64,000 bases of DNA. Source: Paenibacillus oryzae. GTDB taxonomy: Bacteria > Bacillota > Bacilli > Paenibacillales > Paenibacillaceae. Below are positions 1 to 8,285 of this stretch, piece by piece. The position numbers and the translations under genes were made by a program. The number at the start of each line of letters is the position of its first letter. Positions within the stretch are counted from its first letter, which is position 1. Under the pieces are notes generated by a model, which saw only the letters and a list, made by a program, of their open reading frames with translations, was not told the origin of the DNA and ran no database searches. The stretch is from contig NZ_LYPA01000026.1 of assembly GCF_001675045.1 (NCBI RefSeq), positions 1 to 64,000 on the forward strand, given 5' to 3'.

Positions 1-137
1 TCAAGGAGATTAAACAGGGCAGTTTCACTCGTTGTTCAGTTTTCAAAGAACAAGCTTTTGTTTCGTTTTGTTCCGTGTGTCTCGCATGTCTCAGCGGCGA
101 CTTTTATAATATATCACGGCCCACATATATATTGCAA
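1..137 (-). promoter_or_regulatory. rRNA-operon-like leader with promoter and boxA
   Basis: Read on the minus strand, positions 52 to 38 give TGTTCTTTGAAAACT, which matches the boxA antitermination element of Bacillus-type rRNA operons. Upstream of it is a candidate promoter: TTGCAA at 137-132, an 18-base spacer and TATATT at 113-108. Transcription would leave through the left edge, so a 16S gene probably lies just outside the window. A boxA-like element also occurs in 16S-23S spacers, but a promoter directly upstream favours the leader. No rRNA sequence is inside the window, so this is inference from the leader alone. Confidence 0.55.
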
Positions 138-477
138 GCTTTTTTTCATATTTTCTTTTATTTTGTCGAAATTCGCCTGGCCCGCTTATAGTTTCAAAAA
201 ATTACTTCATTAATATATCAAAATGTGTACTCAACAATAAACACCCATTTTCATCGAGGCCTATTTGTAGACGGCTTATAAAACAAGCCTTCTCGCCTTG
301 CTTATCTGCGATTTTCCTGGCAATAGAACAAAAAGGCAGTTTCACTTTTCACTCACTTTACCGTAGTTTTACCTCGGTAAATTAAGATATTTAGCACAAG
401 GTAATATTACATCTTATAAAAATTAGGTACTTATACCCGTTAATCATACTTTAGTCCTGTATTTTTCCTAATGAATT
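138..477. other. Non-coding AT-rich stretch
   Basis: I see no supportable gene here. It holds a perfect 7-base inverted repeat, TTTACCG at 357-363 and CGGTAAA at 375-381, with an 11-base loop and no adjacent T-run. A short motif, GGCAGTTTCACT, occurs near 331-342 and again in the rRNA-like leader near 18-29. Confidence 0.5.
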
Positions 478-510
478 TGCTATAATTCCAATAGATGTAA
501 AGCGAGGTGA
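478..510 (+). promoter_or_regulatory. Extended -10 promoter and SD for micro-ORF
   Basis: TGCTATAAT at 478-486 is a consensus extended -10 element and does not need a good -35. A strong Shine-Dalgarno, GAGGTGA, follows at 504-510. Together they suggest that the short reading frame just downstream is expressed. Confidence 0.5.
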
Positions 511-528
511 TAATCTCTGTCCGGTTAT

Positions 529-645
529 ATGATGTTTACAGAGCTGCAGACTCCTTTGAAGATTTTTGGCATTCGATTGTTTAAAGACGAAGACGGCAAG
601 TACTGGTACAAGTACAAGAACAACAAAAGAAAACGATTATTTTGA
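529..645 (+). CDS. Putative small basic protein, unknown function
   Basis: This is a 38-codon frame from ATG 529 (a second ATG follows at 532) to TGA 643-645. The product is aromatic and lysine/arginine-rich, with KYWYKYKNNKRKRLF at its end. I do not recognise it. The SD at 504-510 is 18 bases from ATG 529, which is too far. An in-frame CTG at 517 would be 6 bases away and give 42 residues, so the true start is unclear. Support comes from the extended -10 promoter, the SD and clean termination before the next transcription unit. Against it are its size and the lack of any known relative. Confidence 0.4.
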   Translation: MMFTELQTPLKIFGIRLFKDEDGKYWYKYKNNKRKRLF

Positions 646-734
646 TTGCCATCCATTCAACATACACGCTGATCTGCAAGAGAACATTTCAAGCTGTTCT
701 GATGGGATTAGTTGCTCAGTAACGGCCTGCAACT

Positions 735-759
735 AAAAAAGCCCGCTGTATCAGCGAGC
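735..759 (-). terminator. Rho-independent terminator of transglutaminase gene
   Basis: On the minus strand GCTCGCTG-ATA-CAGCGGGC forms an 8-bp stem with one mismatch, followed by TTTTTT. It lies about 25 bases beyond the stop codon of the transglutaminase-like gene. Confidence 0.8.
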
Positions 760-782
760 TGTTTAAAAGTCTATTTTTATGC

Positions 783-1589
783 TTAGTATTTTTTAGCCGC
801 ATTATATTTGCCGGCTTCTTTGATCATCTCTATTTTTTGACTGCCAGCCTTCAAGCCTGCATCCACTGTCGTGTCTATGATGACCCACTTACCGTTTAAA
901 TATACTTCATTCCATGCATGATAGACATCCACATAATCTGATTCGCCCATTACAAGCTTGGTTGGAATACCGAGGCTGCGTAGCATTCCTGCAGTCAACG
1001 AGGCGTACCCGTAGCAAATATCTTTTCTGGTCGTAAAAGTGCGGTCAATGCTGGGAAGATAGTCTGCCGGCACATTGGCCGCCAATTTTTTATCGTAAGC
1101 AACGTTTGCAATGACATAATCATAAACCGCTTTAACCTTTTCTTCGTCGGTTGTTTTTCCTTTTATCAATTTAGCGGCTTGCACAATTGCTTTGCTGCTG
1201 CTTGTCCAGCTGATATTTTGAATGGAATTAAGATAAATCGTTTTGTCATCCTTTAAGTTCAATGTTACCGCACTTTGCAGGACGCCTTTATATTTGTTGC
1301 CCGATACATGCTCCAGAACAGTAACCTTGTATTCGCCATTTCCCAATTGCAGGGGGAAGGTTTCCTTGGCTTGTCCAGCGATCAGGTTGTAGGTATAGCT
1401 TTCCTTGCCCTTGGCAATCATCAGCTTGGTTGAAACAGCAGGTTTTACTTTATAGGAAACAGAAATTGCGCCTTGACCAAGAAGATCCGTGCCAAGCCAT
1501 TCATTGCTCGCAGCGGCCTTGGCAGAGGAGACTTGTACAGAGGTAAACAGGAGGAATACGGCAATTGCCATCATGATGAATTTACGCAT
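783..1589 (-). CDS. Secreted transglutaminase-like domain protein
   Basis: The 268-residue product has a Sec signal peptide (charged MRK, hydrophobic core about 5-20, likely cleavage near the AKA at 23-25). The C-terminal half is a transglutaminase-like/arylamine-protease fold. The catalytic triad is visible as Cys192 in DICYGYA, His224 in YHAWNEV and Asp239 in IIDTT. Members of this superfamily cross-link, deamidate or cleave proteins and peptides, and the exact activity cannot be told from sequence. The N-terminal half (about 30-125) looks like a beta-sandwich of unknown role. The ATG at 1589 is preceded by AAAGGGG. Two c-di-GMP-I riboswitches lie directly upstream, so expression should follow cyclic di-GMP and the protein may act in the biofilm matrix or cell wall. 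Confidence 0.85.
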   Translation of the reverse strand: MRKFIMMAIAVFLLFTSVQVSSAKAAASNEWLGTDLLGQGAISVSYKVKPAVSTKLMIAKGKESYTYNLIAGQAKETFPLQLGNGEYKVTVLEHVSGNKYKGVLQSAVTLNLKDDKTIYLNSIQNISWTSSSKAIVQAAKLIKGKTTDEEKVKAVYDYVIANVAYDKKLAANVPADYLPSIDRTFTTRKDICYGYASLTAGMLRSLGIPTKLVMGESDYVDVYHAWNEVYLNGKWVIIDTTVDAGLKAGSQKIEMIKEAGKYNAAKKY

Positions 1590-1603
1590 TAAGAAAATCC
1601 CCT

Positions 1604-1684
1604 TTCGGCGGCCAGGCTACCATCCCTAGAGAAGGCCCTATAGCTTTGCGTCCCTACCTTTCGATAGGTTTGCTATTATCGTGT
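1604..1684 (-). promoter_or_regulatory. c-di-GMP-I (GEMM) riboswitch, gene-proximal copy
   Basis: On the minus strand this has the full GEMM-I signature. TAGCAAACC is followed by a tetraloop hairpin containing CGAAAG, then GGGACGCAAAGC, then GGCC, then the receptor hairpin GGTAGC-CTG-GCCGCC. The G just before CAAACC, which contacts the ligand (G20 in Vc2 numbering) and is A in the cGAMP-sensing variant, is retained, so c-di-GMP is the expected ligand. The aptamer ends only a few bases before the SD AAAGGGG (about 1597-1603), which suggests control of translation initiation. Confidence 0.93.
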
Positions 1685-1761
1685 TAGGTTTTCTTTTGTT
1701 CAATATTGGCCTATTTTTGTTCAAAAAAGGACCAGAAAAAACAAAAAAAGCATGTCCATTC

Positions 1762-1838
1762 GGTAGCTGGCTGCCATCAACAGGAAGGCCCTATAGCTTT
1801 GCGTCCCTATCTTTCGATAGGTTTGCCATTATCGCGTC
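1762..1838 (-). promoter_or_regulatory. c-di-GMP-I (GEMM) riboswitch, promoter-proximal copy
   Basis: This is a second complete GEMM-I aptamer, transcribed before the other. It contains TGGCAAACC, the CGAAAG hairpin, GGGACGCAAAGC and the receptor hairpin GGCAGC-CA-GCTACC. The ligand-contacting G before CAAACC is kept. The two copies share most of the first hairpin and differ in the receptor hairpin and flanks. The roughly 75-base linker (1685-1761) is T-rich on the transcript strand. I see only a weak 4-bp GGAC/GTCC stem before a T-run, so whether this copy controls termination is open. Confidence 0.93.
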
Positions 1839-1854
1839 TCGCTTTTCTAGTTCT

Positions 1855-1882
1855 ATTCTACCATAAATATGTCACAATTCAA
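1855..1882 (-). promoter_or_regulatory. Promoter for the tandem riboswitch transcript
   Basis: On the minus strand TTGAAT (1882-1877), a 16-base spacer and TAGAAT (1860-1855) form a sigma-A-like promoter with an extended TGG before the -10. The expected start near 1848 lies just upstream of the first aptamer. Confidence 0.6.
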
Positions 1883-2069
1883 TAGATTCATAGAAAAATA
1901 TACACCCCATCGGTATGGATGTGCCGTATGATGTCGTGCCAGCGAACATCGGCGTCGATGGAGAGAACAATCAAGCCGCCTCTTTGGGCTTATAAGGCCA
2001 AGCAGCTGAAGAGCATAAGGAAGCTTGTATACGAACTCTCTCGTAGAAAACGGGCTCGTACTAATGAAT
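1883..2069. other. Intergenic stretch, no supported gene
   Basis: Between the riboswitch promoter and the next terminator I find no gene I can support. A 50-codon plus-strand frame (1919-2071) is open but has no SD and runs into the neighbouring terminator. Confidence 0.5.
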
Positions 2070-2096
2070 AAAAAAAACCCGCCTCCTGGAGACGGG
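2070..2096 (-). terminator. Terminator of copper-amine-oxidase-N-domain gene
   Basis: On the minus strand CCCGTCTCC-A-GGAGGCGGG, with one G-T wobble, is followed by TTTTTTTT. It lies about 70 bases after the stop codon of the gene at 2164. Confidence 0.9.
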
Positions 2097-2163
2097 TCCT
2101 CGTACCTTTTGATTGCTGCGGGTTGGCAAATAGCCAATTCTGCTATTACTGCTATTACTGCGT

Positions 2164-3195
2164 TTAACTCATTTTACCAGCCAAAGCTTTGCCGGCGGCC
2201 ATCTCCGCTTCAAAAGCCTTGCGATACTCCTCAATGATATCCGTGCTATATCCGTTTGAGCTCAAATTTGAGGATATGCCTGACAAAAGAGATTCAAACT
2301 GGCTTGTGCAGTTATCCACTTCCGCGCTAATTTCAGCCTTGATTTGCGCTTTGACCGTTGCATCGGTTGCTGCAAGATACTTTTCCGCCATACCGATAAG
2401 CTTAGTCTTGCAGCCGTCTCTCAAGCTTTCGAGCGAGCTCTGCGCGTTGGCTGTAATTTGCTCATAGGTAGGTTTGACAGGAACAACCCCTCCGCCATTT
2501 CCACCGCCACCGCCGCCGCCAGCTCCGGGTTGCGATCCGGCTCCTGCATTTTCGCCAGCTGCTCCTTCATTTCCGGTTGTACCGCCGCTAGTTCCGTTCG
2601 GTTTGCCAGGGTCCTTTTCTTCATTAAATTGCGCCCGGTAAGCCGCAGATTCTCCGTTTACCGTGCGGCTCACGGGGTCCCAATTCATTTCCGTGCCAAT
2701 TGCTTCGGCAAGGAATCGAACCGGCACATAGATAGCGCCGTCGTAAATGAACATAGCTTGACCTTCCGGCAATGCTTTGGCTTTTCCATTAAACAGCAAC
2801 GTTGCCTTAATGGTGCGTACCGGCAGCGTTACGCTTTTGAAGGGCTTCGCTTTGCCAGAGCTATTGTCCATAAGCTGCTTTTGAAGCTCCGCCAGCTCTT
2901 TTTCATTCGGCTCATCTACGGTTACCTGCAGTTTTTTGCCGTCCCAGCCTACTGTCTGCTGAAGCGCATAAGATATGTAACGAATCGGAAGATATACCCT
3001 GCCTTGATAGATAAAAGAATGCTGATTCTCCGGCAGCTTCAGCTCCTGCCCGTCAAATACAAGTCCTACTGCTTGAGTTTTGACCTTAACCACGGTCGGC
3101 TTCGAGGCATCGGCAGCCCACACGCCGGCTGGAAGCAAGGCCAGCAAAATCACCATTGCAAAAGTAAGGGCAGCTGCCCGTTTTAATGAACGCAC
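2164..3195 (-). CDS. Exported protein with two copper amine oxidase N-terminal (stalk) domains
   Basis: The 343-residue product starts at GTG 3195, set by AAGGAGAT 6 bases upstream. It has a signal peptide (about 1-28). Two copper amine oxidase N-terminal-like repeats follow at about 45-95 and 132-181, each with the typical YLPIRY/YVPVRF and alternating hydrophobic pattern. In Paenibacillus this fold is a common extracellular module and not an oxidase. A Gly/Asn/Pro-rich linker runs from about 195 to 240. The helical C-terminal domain (about 243-340) has two cysteines, Cys262 and Cys296, in LRxxC and CxSxF contexts, and closely resembles the C-terminus of the protein at 22454-23359. Function is unknown; a cell-surface adhesive or assembly role is a guess. 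Confidence 0.8.
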   Translation of the reverse strand: MRSLKRAAALTFAMVILLALLPAGVWAADASKPTVVKVKTQAVGLVFDGQELKLPENQHSFIYQGRVYLPIRYISYALQQTVGWDGKKLQVTVDEPNEKELAELQKQLMDNSSGKAKPFKSVTLPVRTIKATLLFNGKAKALPEGQAMFIYDGAIYVPVRFLAEAIGTEMNWDPVSRTVNGESAAYRAQFNEEKDPGKPNGTSGGTTGNEGAAGENAGAGSQPGAGGGGGGGNGGGVVPVKPTYEQITANAQSSLESLRDGCKTKLIGMAEKYLAATDATVKAQIKAEISAEVDNCTSQFESLLSGISSNLSSNGYSTDIIEEYRKAFEAEMAAGKALAGKMS

Positions 3196-3232
3196 GAATC
3201 AATCTCCTTCCTTTCTTTACCCTATTAAACTT

Positions 3233-3261
3233 ATTGTATAGCATAATGTGCCAAACTCCAA
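3233..3261 (-). promoter_or_regulatory. Sigma-A-like promoter
   Basis: On the minus strand TTGGAG (3261-3256), 17 bases and TACAAT (3238-3233) lie about 40 bases upstream of the GTG start at 3195. Confidence 0.55.
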
Positions 3262-3465
3262 CCTAACCACTCATAAAAACGGCTTGCCTCCATACTCAAA
3301 AAGGGCGGATTGAAGGCTTTCGGCAGCTTTCTTTAATTTTTACCGCAATCCTTTAATTTGTTAGCTGTCGGCAAGGAGTTTATTCCGGTATTTTTAAGAT
3401 AAGCCTATTTAAAAGGTTATTTAAGTTTAAGGCAGCACTATTAGTTTTGAGGGGGTTCCCGATTC

Positions 3466-4785
3466 ATGGAGCAATTCAGATTGCCGAAAGTGACTATTCC
3501 GAGCCTGGAAATGCCAAATGCGGTTCAAGAGGTACTGCGCGAGGCGGAGCAAAAGCTGGCTCATCGACCAAAATTACTTCAGCTGTTCAAAAACTGTTTT
3601 CCCAATACGCTTGAAACAACAACAAAGCTGATGCCCGACGGCACTACTTTTGTCATCACCGGAGATATTCCAGCTATGTGGCTGCGCGATTCCGTCGAGC
3701 AGGTCATTCATTATGTTCCGCTGGCGGCGAAAGACGAGGAGCTTCAGCGCATTATTGCCGGCTTGATCAAACGCCATATGGAAATGATTCTTATCGATCC
3801 TTATGCGAACGCATTCAATGAAAGCGCCAACGATTGGCATTGGAATACAACCGACGAAACGGACATGTCCCCGTGGGTTTGGGAGCGCAAGTTCGAGCTG
3901 GACTCCATCTGCTTCAGCATTCGCCTTGCTTATATGTATTGGAAGGAAACCGGCAACGCGGATATTTTTGATGCGGGCTTCAAGCAAGCTATGCTGGCTA
4001 TTCTGGACCTGTGGCGCACGGAGCAACGCCATTTTGAAAAATCGCCTTACCGTTTTACCCGCAACAACGGTATCCCAACCGATTCACTGCGCAACAACGG
4101 CCTTGGCATGCCTGTCAACTATACTGGCATGATCTGGTCCGGCTTCCGTTCCAGCGACGATGCCTGCGACTTCCATTACAACGTGCCTGCCAATATGTTT
4201 GCCGTTGTATCCCTTCGTCAAATGGGCGAAATTGCGGAATGGGTTTTCCGCGACATGAAGCTTGTTGAGGAGCTCGCAGCGCTTGAGGCCGACGTGAACC
4301 ACGGCATCGAGCTTTACGGCATGTATAATCATCCTGAATTCGGAAAAATTTATGCGTATGAAACCGACGGCTACGGCAACTACTGTCTGATGGACGATGC
4401 AGGCACGCCTGGCTTGATGTCGATCAGCTATCTGGGGTACGCCGCGGCAGATGATCCTATCTATCTCAACACAAGACGTTTTGCGCTGAGCAAGCATAAT
4501 CCTTTCTATTACGAAGGCACTGCAGCCAGCGGTATCGGAAGCCCGCATACGCCTCCGGGCTATATCTGGCACATGGCTTTGTCCATGCAAGGCCTGACGG
4601 CTACCGACAAGGAAGAGAAGCTCAAAATGATCAACTGGCTGGAAGCCACCGATGCCGATACCGGCTTTATGCACGAAGGCTTCCACTCTGACGATCCAAC
4701 CCAATTTACGCGCAAATGGTTTGCATGGTCCAACAGCTTGTTCTCCCAGCTCGTTTATCAAGCAATGAAGGATAACCTGCTATGA
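3466..4785 (+). CDS. GH125 exo-alpha-1,6-mannosidase
   Basis: The 439 residues cover the whole metal-independent GH125 (former DUF1237) family. Family hallmarks are the GDIPAMWLRDS segment at 66-76, the RSSDDAC segment with Asp231/232 (likely general acid), and MHEGFHSDD near 402 with Glu404 (likely base). GH125 enzymes remove alpha-1,6-linked mannose from the non-reducing end of N-glycans or yeast mannan. No signal peptide is present, so it acts in the cytoplasm on imported oligosaccharides. The SD TGAGGGGG is at 3448-3455. The stop codon overlaps the next ATG (ATGA), implying translational coupling with the GH-A gene. The role fits the GH38 enzyme further downstream. Confidence 0.92.
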   Translation: MEQFRLPKVTIPSLEMPNAVQEVLREAEQKLAHRPKLLQLFKNCFPNTLETTTKLMPDGTTFVITGDIPAMWLRDSVEQVIHYVPLAAKDEELQRIIAGLIKRHMEMILIDPYANAFNESANDWHWNTTDETDMSPWVWERKFELDSICFSIRLAYMYWKETGNADIFDAGFKQAMLAILDLWRTEQRHFEKSPYRFTRNNGIPTDSLRNNGLGMPVNYTGMIWSGFRSSDDACDFHYNVPANMFAVVSLRQMGEIAEWVFRDMKLVEELAALEADVNHGIELYGMYNHPEFGKIYAYETDGYGNYCLMDDAGTPGLMSISYLGYAAADDPIYLNTRRFALSKHNPFYYEGTAASGIGSPHTPPGYIWHMALSMQGLTATDKEEKLKMINWLEATDADTGFMHEGFHSDDPTQFTRKWFAWSNSLFSQLVYQAMKDNLL

Positions 4786-7700
4786 GCAAATCCATATTGA
4801 TTTTTGCCGATACTCAGTTTCCCGCACCCTCCAGGGCTTCCCTGGAGGGCGTTCAACAACTAGCGGATTCCGCAGCTCTGGTTCAAGCCGGGCAGCTGGC
4901 CGAAAAGCTCGATGCGCTAAATGAAGGCGTATTCGTCAACCTGCATGCTCCCTACTTTCCAAAAGCGGCCTGGGGCAGCATCATCTCGTTTCTTAAACGC
5001 GGGGGCGGTTTAATCAGCGTCGGTGGAGCTCCATTCCGCATTCCTGTTGAGCGGACCGATTCCGGCTGGAAAGCCGGCAATGAACAAACGGCCTATCATC
5101 AGGAGCTCCATATTCATGAAGTGCTGCCTGTGGATTCCGCACCAGTTGCAAGCTTGTCCGCAAATGCAGACCTCCCGCTGCTTCAAGGCGCGGAAGCGTT
5201 GCTCGATATTGAATCAACATGGAATATGGTGCCGCATGTGTCCAAAAGCAGCGAGCTTCCTCATCAAATGGGCTCTGCCGGACCGATGGACGCTCATTTA
5301 TACCCGCTGCTGAGAGGCGTATCGCAGGACGGCCGTTTCGTCGCAGCGCCCGTTGTCCTTTGGGAAAACACCAAAGGCAAATTTCAGGGCGGACGCTGGC
5401 TATTCGTTAACCAGACAATCGGCGAACGCTTCTGGCAAAATGGCGGCGCGAAGCAGCTACTGGCTTGGGCGCAATATTGCGCTGCATCCGTTACCGAGTT
5501 TTGGCTCAAGCCAAACTATGCGTCCTACGAGCCGGGCGAGCGGGCCACCCTTACGCTCCAGCATCAATGGCTGGGGCAAGACGGCGGACAAGCCGGTAAC
5601 AGGGGCGCTTCAGCCACTGGAGCGGCGGTATCGCATCCGGCTTCAGATGCGGTGTATGCAGCTCCGACCAACGATTCGGTTGGCGACAGCCAGGCAGCTC
5701 CAAGCGTATTGACAGCTTCGGTTCAGGCCTCTTCGGCCGCCGCAGCCTCTGCGTCAGGACAACTGTGGAGCGTGAGCTTGACCGTGGACTTTGTAAAGTC
5801 GGATGCCCTGTCGGCGTTGAATAATGTCCCTGGTCAGGGAGAAGCCGCCGGGCAGCCGGAAGCTGTGCGTCTCTGGGAGCATCAAGAGAAGGTAACCTCT
5901 TCCTCACGCTTGTCCTTTAAGCACATCACGCTTCCTTTTGACATCCAAGCCGGCTATTATGAAGTCGTTTGCCGCGCAGAAGCTGCAGCTGGCGAGGTGC
6001 GAGTGCTTCGTCAAGGCTTCTGGGGGATGGACCGCGCTTTCTTGGAGCAAGGCGAACCCGTAACTTGCGATCGGGATTACTTTCAAAAGGACGGACGCCC
6101 TCTGCCCGTCGTGGGCATGACCTACATGACCTCCGACGTTGCGCGGAAGTTCCTGTTCCTGCCTAACGCGTCGGTATGGAGCCGCGATATGGCGCAGATG
6201 AGCAACGCCGGAATCAACTGGATTCGGACCGGCATCTGGACCGCCTACCGCAACATCATGCAAACCGACGGTCATGCCTCGGAGGATGCCCTGAGGGCGA
6301 TTGACGCCTTCCTGCTGACAGCCAAAAGCTACAACCTGCAGGTGACGTTTACGTTTTTCTCCTTTACACCGGAAACCTGGGAAGGGGTTAACCCGTATCT
6401 GGACCCTCGCAGCGTAGAGGCTCAGAAACGGTTTATCGGCGCCATCGTGTCCCGTCATCGGGATACGTCCAATGTGGATTGGGATTTGATCAACGAACCT
6501 TCGATGTTTGATCCGGTCCGCATTTTCTCCGATGGCCCGCGCACCTGCGGCGACGTATATGAGCGCGAAGCATATTCGGCATGGCTGCGCCAGCGCCATG
6601 GCACGATTGAGGCTTTGCAGGAGAGATGGAATATGACGCCGGTGCAGCTGCCAAGCTTTGAAGCAGCCGCGCCTCCTGAAGCGGAAAAGATCAATTTTGA
6701 CGTACAGGATATGCATCAGGGCAAAAAGGGGCTGCAATGGCTCGACTACGTCCTGTTCTCGATGGATATGCACAACCGTTGGGCAAGCGAGCTGTACGCC
6801 GCCATCAAGGAAGAATGCCCGAACCATATGGTGACGGTCGGCCAGGACGAAGCGCTCGGCGCGCAGCGCCCGTCGCCTTTCTTCTACGGCGAAGCCGTCG
6901 ATTATACGACGGTGCACTCCTGGTGGCTGAACGATCAGCTGCTGTGGGACGGCATTTTTGCGAAAACGGCGGATAAGCCAAACCTGGTGCAGGAAACGGG
7001 AATTATGTACGTGGAAACGCCTGATGGCCGGGCGAAACGCACGGAGCAGGAGCTTCACAATATTTTGGAGCGCAAATATGCCTATGCCTTCGCTGCTGGA
7101 GGAGCAGGCGCAGTTCAATGGATCTGGAACACCAACTTCTATATGGACAACGCCAACGAGTCCCATATCGGGGCGCTGCGCGCGGACGGAACGGAAAAGC
7201 CGGAGGCGAATGTGTCCTATCGTTTTGGTGCATTTATGGCGGACATCCGCGACCTGTTCCGGAATCGGAAGCTGGAGGACATCGCGGTAGTGTTCCCGTA
7301 TTCCAACGACTTCTCCAATCGGAAGCTGGCGTTTGAAGCTACAACCGCAGCAACCCGGACGCTCGCCTACGAGCTCAAGCGCAACTTCAGGGGAGTGGGA
7401 GAATATCAGCTGGAGGAGCTGGAGCAAAATCCGGCCAAGTTGATTTTATTGCCAAGCCCCCATAACATAGAAGCAGAAGCCTTGAACAAGCTGCTTGATC
7501 TGGTCAGCCGTTCAGGCGCAACGCTGCTTCTGACCGGACCTGCGGGTCTGAATGCTTATTGGCATCCGCAAAACACGCTGAACGGCCTGCTTGGCGAACG
7601 CCTTCCCGGCAATGTCCGGCGCGAGGAACAGCTGAAGCTGAACGGAGAGGTTTATGCCGCCTCCTTCGGCATGCGCAAAATTGCGCAGCTGGCCAAAGAA

Positions 7701-8111
7701 GTCCCAGCCTGTGGCCAAAATGGACCAAACGAGGTTGTAACGGCGGCGCACGGCGTCGGCAAGCTGATCTGGTGTCCGCTGCCGCTGGAGCTGAACGACC
7801 GCGGCGAGGCGCTTTCCGCGCTGTATCGCTATGCGATAGAGCAATCGGGCTGCGAGGAAGAGCTGCAATGGCTGGAGGGCGGTTCCCTGCCGGGCGTTTA
7901 TGGACGCAAGCTAAGCTTTGATGATGGCGCATTGTTTGTGTTCGTATCGGAGTTTGGGCAGGATGCCGATATTTCAGTCAACGACAACGCAACGGGAAAA
8001 ACGTACTCCTTCAAGCTTGAAGAGGAACGCTCCGTCCTGTTCGCGGTCAACAGCAATGGTGATCTTTTGTCCGTGTACAGACCGCTTGAGGTGCATATTC
8101 AGACAACCTGA
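4782..8111 (+). CDS. Large clan GH-A glycoside hydrolase (GH42-like), probable exo-beta-glycosidase
   Basis: The 1109 residues begin at an ATG overlapping the GH125 stop. An N-terminal glutamine-amidotransferase-like region (about 1-240) is followed by an unusual Ala/Ser/Gly-rich insert (about 265-330). A TIM-barrel catalytic domain follows (about 430-800), then a second amidotransferase-like domain (about 810-960) and a C-terminal beta region. The two clan GH-A glutamates are visible: Glu572 in LINEPS (acid/base) and Glu738 in VQETG (nucleophile). The architecture recalls GH42 beta-galactosidases with their trimerisation domain. The neighbours handle mannose, so a beta-mannosidase cleaving the Man-beta-GlcNAc core is also possible. 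The specificity is unresolved. There is no signal peptide. Confidence 0.8.
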   Translation: MSKSILIFADTQFPAPSRASLEGVQQLADSAALVQAGQLAEKLDALNEGVFVNLHAPYFPKAAWGSIISFLKRGGGLISVGGAPFRIPVERTDSGWKAGNEQTAYHQELHIHEVLPVDSAPVASLSANADLPLLQGAEALLDIESTWNMVPHVSKSSELPHQMGSAGPMDAHLYPLLRGVSQDGRFVAAPVVLWENTKGKFQGGRWLFVNQTIGERFWQNGGAKQLLAWAQYCAASVTEFWLKPNYASYEPGERATLTLQHQWLGQDGGQAGNRGASATGAAVSHPASDAVYAAPTNDSVGDSQAAPSVLTASVQASSAAAASASGQLWSVSLTVDFVKSDALSALNNVPGQGEAAGQPEAVRLWEHQEKVTSSSRLSFKHITLPFDIQAGYYEVVCRAEAAAGEVRVLRQGFWGMDRAFLEQGEPVTCDRDYFQKDGRPLPVVGMTYMTSDVARKFLFLPNASVWSRDMAQMSNAGINWIRTGIWTAYRNIMQTDGHASEDALRAIDAFLLTAKSYNLQVTFTFFSFTPETWEGVNPYLDPRSVEAQKRFIGAIVSRHRDTSNVDWDLINEPSMFDPVRIFSDGPRTCGDVYEREAYSAWLRQRHGTIEALQERWNMTPVQLPSFEAAAPPEAEKINFDVQDMHQGKKGLQWLDYVLFSMDMHNRWASELYAAIKEECPNHMVTVGQDEALGAQRPSPFFYGEAVDYTTVHSWWLNDQLLWDGIFAKTADKPNLVQETGIMYVETPDGRAKRTEQELHNILERKYAYAFAAGGAGAVQWIWNTNFYMDNANESHIGALRADGTEKPEANVSYRFGAFMADIRDLFRNRKLEDIAVVFPYSNDFSNRKLAFEATTAATRTLAYELKRNFRGVGEYQLEELEQNPAKLILLPSPHNIEAEALNKLLDLVSRSGATLLLTGPAGLNAYWHPQNTLNGLLGERLPGNVRREEQLKLNGEVYAASFGMRKIAQLAKEVPACGQNGPNEVVTAAHGVGKLIWCPLPLELNDRGEALSALYRYAIEQSGCEEELQWLEGGSLPGVYGRKLSFDDGALFVFVSEFGQDADISVNDNATGKTYSFKLEEERSVLFAVNSNGDLLSVYRPLEVHIQTT

Positions 8112-8285
8112 GGCAAGCTTCAAAACCGCATGGCCACTCAAGCAGGACTGACAGCTAGAAACAGACGTTGACAGCAGGCCAAGGTTACACATGCACAGCA
8201 AAAGCTAACCTTCAAGGTAGCAGACATCCACAGCAAGAGCGTACGTTTCCAGCAAGAACTACTAGTACAAAATGCGAGGTGCGAC

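Noticed and set aside
1681-1866. 61-codon plus-strand frame over the tandem riboswitch
   Set aside because: The conserved RNA on the other strand explains the sequence fully.
1919-2071. 50-codon plus-strand frame with a basic C-terminus (KQLKSIRKLVYELSRRKR)
   Set aside because: No SD, no promoter, ends inside the terminator of the opposite gene, and no recognisable family. It could be a gene remnant, but I cannot support it.
3300-3465. Catabolite-repression (cre) site before the mannosidase operon
   Set aside because: TGAAGGCTTTCGG and similar segments do not fit the cre consensus well enough to claim.
5904-7427. 507-codon minus-strand frame inside the GH-A gene
   Set aside because: It is an antisense shadow of a high-GC gene with clear catalytic motifs, and has no family match or SD.
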